Positions 6,596 to 9,168 of a stretch of DNA of 9,168 nt are shown here, in pieces; the first letter of the stretch is position 1, and every line of letters begins with the position of its first letter. Source of the stretch: UBA1067 sp050874585 (GTDB lineage Bacteria; Verrucomicrobiota; Kiritimatiellia; RFP12; UBA1067); NCBI GenBank assembly GCA_050874585.1, contig JBNMKZ010000078.1, positions 1 to 9,168 of the forward strand, in the 5' to 3' direction. The translations under genes and the position numbers were made by a program. The notes beneath the pieces were generated by a model that saw only the letters and a program-made list of their open reading frames with translations, made no database searches and had not been told where the DNA came from.

Positions 6596-7455
6596 TTATT
6601 ATCCTCCTTGTGGGACATCAGTTTGCGACGGGTTATCGGGCCAAACTTCATTGGGGCGATTCCCTTCGACTCCAACATCTTGTTGCAGGCAGACAGAAGA
6701 TCCTCGACATCCTGTTCGGTTTCGCACGAGTTCAGACGAGCATCGTTGAACATCGACTTGATTTCCATCTTATAGCGCATCAAGTCCTGCAATTCCTGCC
6801 GCGTATCAAGCATAATCTGCTCAATATCCTCGCCACGATCCATCGCCGCCTTTAGGTCCATCCGCGCCTGAATGACATCCTGCTTGAGCTGGGCCTGCTC
6901 GGGCGTATCGCCTTTTGTTATTTCAATCGGCTTCTTGAGTGATTCCAGGAACTGTTTCTTGAAGCGGCCGTTGTAGCGCGGCGTTCCAATGAGCGTCTCA
7001 CCTGGTTTAAGCGTCAGATAGCAGGCAATTTCATTATCAGTCGATGACTCAAAGATATGGTAGGCCCCCTTAGGTCGATTCGCTACGGAATTGGTAATGA
7101 CGCCAAGCCGACGATGGATACGCCCGGAGGGGAGCATCACGTAGCCATTGACGACTTCGCCGACCTTGGTCGGACGAGCGTTTGGGTCGATGGGCTTTGG
7201 CGCAACCTCTTCCGTCCGCTGAATTGGGGCGGGGGCTGGGGTTTGATCTTGAATCATCTTCGGACGAGAATCTTCCACTTTAGGCACCCTGACTGTGGAG
7301 GCCTTTCCTCCGAGAATGAGATAGGCACAGACTCCCGCCCCAGCAAGAACAATCAGCGCGGCAAAGGCACCATGAAACAAAGGCGAGCACCTCCGTGCAA
7401 GACGGGGGGACTTGTCATTTTGGGATGGCTGATTCCAGTGTCTCACTTCTGACAT
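6592..7455 (-). CDS. Single-pass membrane protein with extracytoplasmic coiled coil
   Basis: The function is unknown. This is a 287-residue paralogue of 1398-2240 and the first gene of the minus operon. A basic N-terminus (RLARR, 18-22) and one transmembrane helix (about 26-48) give N-in/C-out topology. A Pro-rich linker (about 70-95) precedes a small domain with NGYVMLPSGRIHRRLGV (103-119), SSTDNEIACYLTLKPGE and PRYNGRFKKQFLESLKKPI. DTPE at 183-186 opens a long charged helical segment (to about 255), and the protein ends in N-KMLESKGIAP and a basic tail. The periplasm-facing coiled coil suggests oligomerisation or partner binding, possibly with the secreted protein encoded next. AGAGGAA lies 8 bases before the ATG. 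A promoter-like sequence is 28 bases upstream. It overlaps the next gene by 4 bases. Confidence 0.87.
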   Translation of the reverse strand: MSEVRHWNQPSQNDKSPRLARRCSPLFHGAFAALIVLAGAGVCAYLILGGKASTVRVPKVEDSRPKMIQDQTPAPAPIQRTEEVAPKPIDPNARPTKVGEVVNGYVMLPSGRIHRRLGVITNSVANRPKGAYHIFESSTDNEIACYLTLKPGETLIGTPRYNGRFKKQFLESLKKPIEITKGDTPEQAQLKQDVIQARMDLKAAMDRGEDIEQIMLDTRQELQDLMRYKMEIKSMFNDARLNSCETEQDVEDLLSACNKMLESKGIAPMKFGPITRRKLMSHKEDNK

Positions 7456-7618
7456 ATCGCATATTCCTCTGCTTCAGGCTGAATTATACCAAATTATTCC
7501 CTGCCTGTGGCAAATTTCAGGCATCTTCATTCCTTTAACTGCACTTTACTGCCCGTCTTCTGCACTTTTCTCCGCCGCGTCGCCAATAAACAAAGGCAAA
7601 ACCGTACCGAAAAACATC
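7433..7618 (+). other. Open upstream frame with hidden signal-peptide-like segment
   Basis: The frame of the following gene is open back to a TGA at 7430-7432. Just upstream of the GTG it reads PLTALYCPSSALFSAASPIN, then KGKTVPKN-IVGY. This looks like the end of a Sec signal peptide with an A-x-A-type cleavage site and a mature N-terminus. There is no in-frame ATG, GTG or TTG before 7619 and no basic n-region in frame, only CTG and ATT/ATC codons. The 5' end is therefore either non-canonical, frameshifted or decayed. Confidence 0.45.
7483..7513 (-). promoter_or_regulatory. Sigma70-type promoter for the minus-strand operon
   Basis: On the minus strand TTGCCA (7513-7508; 5 of 6 to TTGACA) and TATAAT (7488-7483; consensus) are separated by 19 bases, slightly longer than ideal. 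The expected transcript start is about 20 bases before the ATG at 7455, with an AGAGGAA Shine-Dalgarno in the leader. No equally good promoter is visible for the divergent plus-strand gene. Confidence 0.6.
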
Positions 7619-8272
7619 GTGGGGTATCAGACGAAATCTCTTCAGGCTGGTTCCACGATGACAGGTGCAACCTTCCTGCCTGTCACGGGTAGCGGAGTAG
7701 ACATTCAGAGCATCATCCCCGCTGGTGACAATATCAACTCTGGCGATGTCAACATTCAGACGCTGAATGCCTTCGGGCAGACAGTGGACACCTATATCTA
7801 CTACGGTGAAGGTGAATTCGACGATGGTGCTGCCGCTGGCTGGTACACGGATGATGGACTGGCGGACGTCTCCTTTGCCCCTGGGCAAGGACTCTGGGTC
7901 GCCGCGCCAAACGGTGACACGACGATAACCTATTCGGGAACCGTCGGTAAGGCCGATGTCTCCGTTGAGCTGTTTCAGGGAGGGTCTACGGCGACTGCCA
8001 ATATGATGCCAGTTTCAATTTCCATCCAGGATATTATCCCCACAGGCGATAACATCGATTCTGGCGATGTCAACGTTCAGACGCTGAATGCCTTCGGGCA
8101 GACGGTGGACACCTATATCTACTACGGTGAAGGTGAATTCGACGATGGCGCTGCCGCTGGCTGGTACACGGATGACGGATTGGCGAACGTCACCTTTGAC
8201 CCTGGGCAGGGACTTTGGGTTGCCGCGCCAGACGCGCCAACAACCCTTCAATTCCCCGCCCCCGAGTTTTGA
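7619..8272 (+). CDS. Two-module secreted surface protein, start uncertain
   Basis: This relates in layout to the 2-733 gene and its function is unknown. From the GTG at 7619 it encodes 217 residues: VGYQTKSLQAG, then two near-identical 70-residue modules (28-97 and 135-204; 62 of 70 identical). Each module contains GDNI-SGDVN-QTLNAFGQT, TYIYYGEGEFDDGAAAGW, YTDDG and PGQGLWVAAP. The PGQGLW turn matches PGQGFW in the first gene, while the rest of the module differs. The GTG has no nearby Shine-Dalgarno and falls within IVGY, the same place as the apparent start of the 2-733 frame. Translation from it would give a protein without a signal peptide, so the real N-terminus is probably upstream, or the gene has lost it. 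A PEP-CTERM gene follows after 58 bases. The coding call is firm; the start is not. Confidence 0.7.
   Translation: MGYQTKSLQAGSTMTGATFLPVTGSGVDIQSIIPAGDNINSGDVNIQTLNAFGQTVDTYIYYGEGEFDDGAAAGWYTDDGLADVSFAPGQGLWVAAPNGDTTITYSGTVGKADVSVELFQGGSTATANMMPVSISIQDIIPTGDNIDSGDVNVQTLNAFGQTVDTYIYYGEGEFDDGAAAGWYTDDGLANVTFDPGQGLWVAAPDAPTTLQFPAPEF
7700..7909 (+). repeat. Tandem module repeat, copy 1 of 2
   Basis: This is the first 70-codon module of the protein, repeated at 8021-8230 with an offset of 321 bases (107 codons). Within 7740-7859 and its partner I count only about four base differences, mostly synonymous, which suggests recent duplication or gene conversion. Confidence 0.88.
8021..8230 (+). repeat. 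Tandem module repeat, copy 2 of 2
   Basis: This is the second 70-codon module, paired with 7700-7909. It ends in DPGQGLWVAAP, followed by a 13-residue tail and the stop. Confidence 0.88.
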
Positions 8273-8279
8273 TTTCGTG

Positions 8280-8296
8280 TGGTGCACAGTGTGCCA
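8280..8296 (+). other. Small hairpin between module gene and PEP-CTERM gene
   Basis: TGGTGCA (8280-8286) pairs with TGTGCCA (8290-8296) over seven positions, including two G-U pairs, around CAG. No T-run follows. It matches the position of the hairpin at 745-761 in the first cassette. Function is unproven. Confidence 0.3.
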
Positions 8297-8330
8297 TGCG
8301 TAACCAAGAAAACATAAAGGAATAACAAAA

Positions 8331-8873
8331 ATGAAAAAAATCATCATGGCGCTGGCGGTTGTGGCCATCGCAACAGTCGGGCAGGCGGCCGCATTCGCGT
8401 GGTCGACGACCGGGACAATTCACCCAGCAACGGATTCGTCGGCGACCTTATCGTTCACGGCCTACCTAATTAACAGTTCAACCATTACGCAGGGAGATCT
8501 TCTGACGGCCCTCCGCAATGGCGGCTCCATAACGGATTACTCCGCATTGAGCACCTTCACCGGGAGCGGCAAGGTCACTTCCACAAAGTTCAATTTTGAC
8601 ATAGACACTGGAAAGAATCTCTCGGCCTATTTCGTTATTGTGGATGGGGACAATGTCTTTCTTTCTAAGACCGTCACAAAAGCAGCTCAGGCCACTTCTG
8701 ACGCGACATTAGCTTTCGCAAGCCAGTCTGCGGCATCAAGTAGTGTATTCGGTTCTGATGTCGCATACGGAGCTGCTGGATGGTATGGGACCGCCGCCGT
8801 TCCCGAGCCGACGAGCGCGATGCTCATCGTCCTCGGCGTCGCCGCGCTGGCCCTCCGCCGCAAGCAGAAGTAA
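8331..8873 (+). CDS. PEP-CTERM sorting-domain protein
   Basis: This is a small exported protein of 180 residues. It has a signal peptide (MKKIIMALAVVAIATVGQAA, cleavage near 20-22) and a PEP-CTERM tail with PEP at 158-160, then TSAML, a hydrophobic helix and RRKQK. The body (about 23-155) is rich in Thr, Ser and Ala, with likely beta strands (LSFTAYLINSS, LSAYFVIVDGDNVFLSKTV); I know no domain for it. AAAGGA lies 9 bases upstream of the ATG. The sorting tail and signal peptide resemble those of the 800-1294 protein far more than the bodies do. The gene is preceded by a two-module protein gene, exactly as in the first cassette, and is followed by a terminator hairpin. The processing exosortase must be elsewhere in the genome. 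Confidence 0.9.
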   Translation: MKKIIMALAVVAIATVGQAAAFAWSTTGTIHPATDSSATLSFTAYLINSSTITQGDLLTALRNGGSITDYSALSTFTGSGKVTSTKFNFDIDTGKNLSAYFVIVDGDNVFLSKTVTKAAQATSDATLAFASQSAASSSVFGSDVAYGAAGWYGTAAVPEPTSAMLIVLGVAALALRRKQK

Positions 8874-8900
8874 ACGGCAGAAAGACTAACGAAGAAACAG

Positions 8901-8937
8901 AGTGCCGCGTCCTCCCCAGGCGCGGCACTTCCTCTTT
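8901..8937 (+). terminator. Intrinsic terminator between convergent genes
   Basis: AGTGCCGCG (8901-8909) pairs perfectly with CGCGGCACT (8921-8929), and two further inner pairs are possible. The T-rich TTCCTCTTT follows on the plus strand. On the minus strand the stem is followed by the T-rich CTGTTTCTTCG, so it could serve both the PEP-CTERM gene and the converging partial gene at 8968. Confidence 0.8.
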
Positions 8938-8967
8938 CCTGTAGAAGCTTCCCCGGCTTCGGGATCG

Positions 8968-9168
8968 TCACGCACCCGTGACCAACCGCCCCGTCCCGGC
9001 GAAGTTCGCAAAGTGCGCCCCATCGACTTCCCAGTCCTCCCCGGCGTAGATGACCGACCCGACGTCGATGGAGTCGGACAGTCCCGCGAGGCGGCGGATT
9101 CCGCCAAGCATCGACGCGTCGGGCGTGTGGGCGCTCTTCACCTCGAACAGCCGGAGTCGGCGGTGGGA
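8968..9168 (-). CDS. C-terminal end of probable AAA ATPase (DUF4143-type), partial
   Basis: Only the last 66 codons and the TGA stop are inside the window; the rest lies beyond the right edge. The minus-strand frame reads RLRLFEVKSAHTPDASMLGG, then IRRLAGLSD, a short spacer, VGSVIYAGEDWEVDGA, HFANFAGTG and the end RLVTGA. The F-E-V-K-S strand, a following helix with S-x-x-x-G-I-R, and a V-I-Y-A-G-E strand match the C-terminal nuclease-like region of DUF4143/AAA_14 ATP-binding proteins, where an E-V-K-S motif is typical. These are widespread, mostly uncharacterised ATPases. The ATPase domain itself cannot be seen here, so the family call rests on this tail alone. It is unlikely to be functionally linked to the surface genes, since it is convergent and separated by a terminator. 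Confidence 0.6.
   Translation of the reverse strand, partial: SHRRLRLFEVKSAHTPDASMLGGIRRLAGLSDSIDVGSVIYAGEDWEVDGAHFANFAGTGRLVTGA

Noticed and set aside
6008..6775. 255-codon plus-strand open frame
   Set aside because: It crosses antisense over two overlapping minus-strand genes with paralogues elsewhere in the window, and has no signal or domain of its own.
1..7627. 13-base direct repeat CATCGTGGGGTAT at 1-13 and 7615-7627 as possible attachment or insertion-site duplication
   Set aside because: It encodes the shared IVGY motif of two homologous proteins, so common ancestry or selection explains it. There is no integrase or transposase between the copies.

Overview
The window looks like a chromosomal segment of a gut-type member of the Verrucomicrobiota/Kiritimatiellota group. 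Two small secreted proteins end in a PEP-CTERM sorting tail (PEPTSAML, hydrophobic stretch, RRRQK or RRKQK). Two other proteins are built from tandem NIVGY / PGQGFW-type modules, and a third is a large secreted beta-helix protein with a CTGW module; I associate these with that lineage from general knowledge. There are no rRNA, tRNA, CRISPR, transposase or phage genes. The taxonomic call is inference.

Layout. (1) Positions 1-1351, plus strand: a two-module secreted protein (5' end outside the window), a PEP-CTERM protein and a strong terminator hairpin. (2) 1398-3042, plus strand, very GC-rich: a two-gene unit of a single-pass membrane protein with an extracytoplasmic coiled coil, then a signal-peptide protein ending EPMKIEFDPK. 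(3) 7455-3079, minus strand, less GC-rich: a tightly packed four-gene operon of a membrane coiled-coil protein, a secreted EPMKIEFDPK protein, a third membrane protein with a GspF-like cytoplasmic N-terminus, and a 650-residue discoidin-like/beta-helix surface protein. A promoter-like sequence lies upstream. (4) 7619-8929, plus strand: a second pair of two-module protein plus PEP-CTERM protein, ending in a terminator. (5) 8968-9168, minus strand: the last 66 codons of a probable AAA ATPase/DUF4143-type protein, convergent with region 4.

The main theme is paralogy. The membrane/secreted gene pair occurs twice in opposite orientations. A third membrane paralogue sits in the minus operon. The module/PEP-CTERM pair occurs twice, at the two ends of the window. 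Every complete gene encodes an exported or membrane-anchored product, so the window reads as a lineage-specific envelope or surface locus. No enzymatic function can be assigned to the core families. The best candidate for an undescribed system is the membrane coiled-coil plus secreted EPMKIEFDPK pair together with the beta-helix protein.
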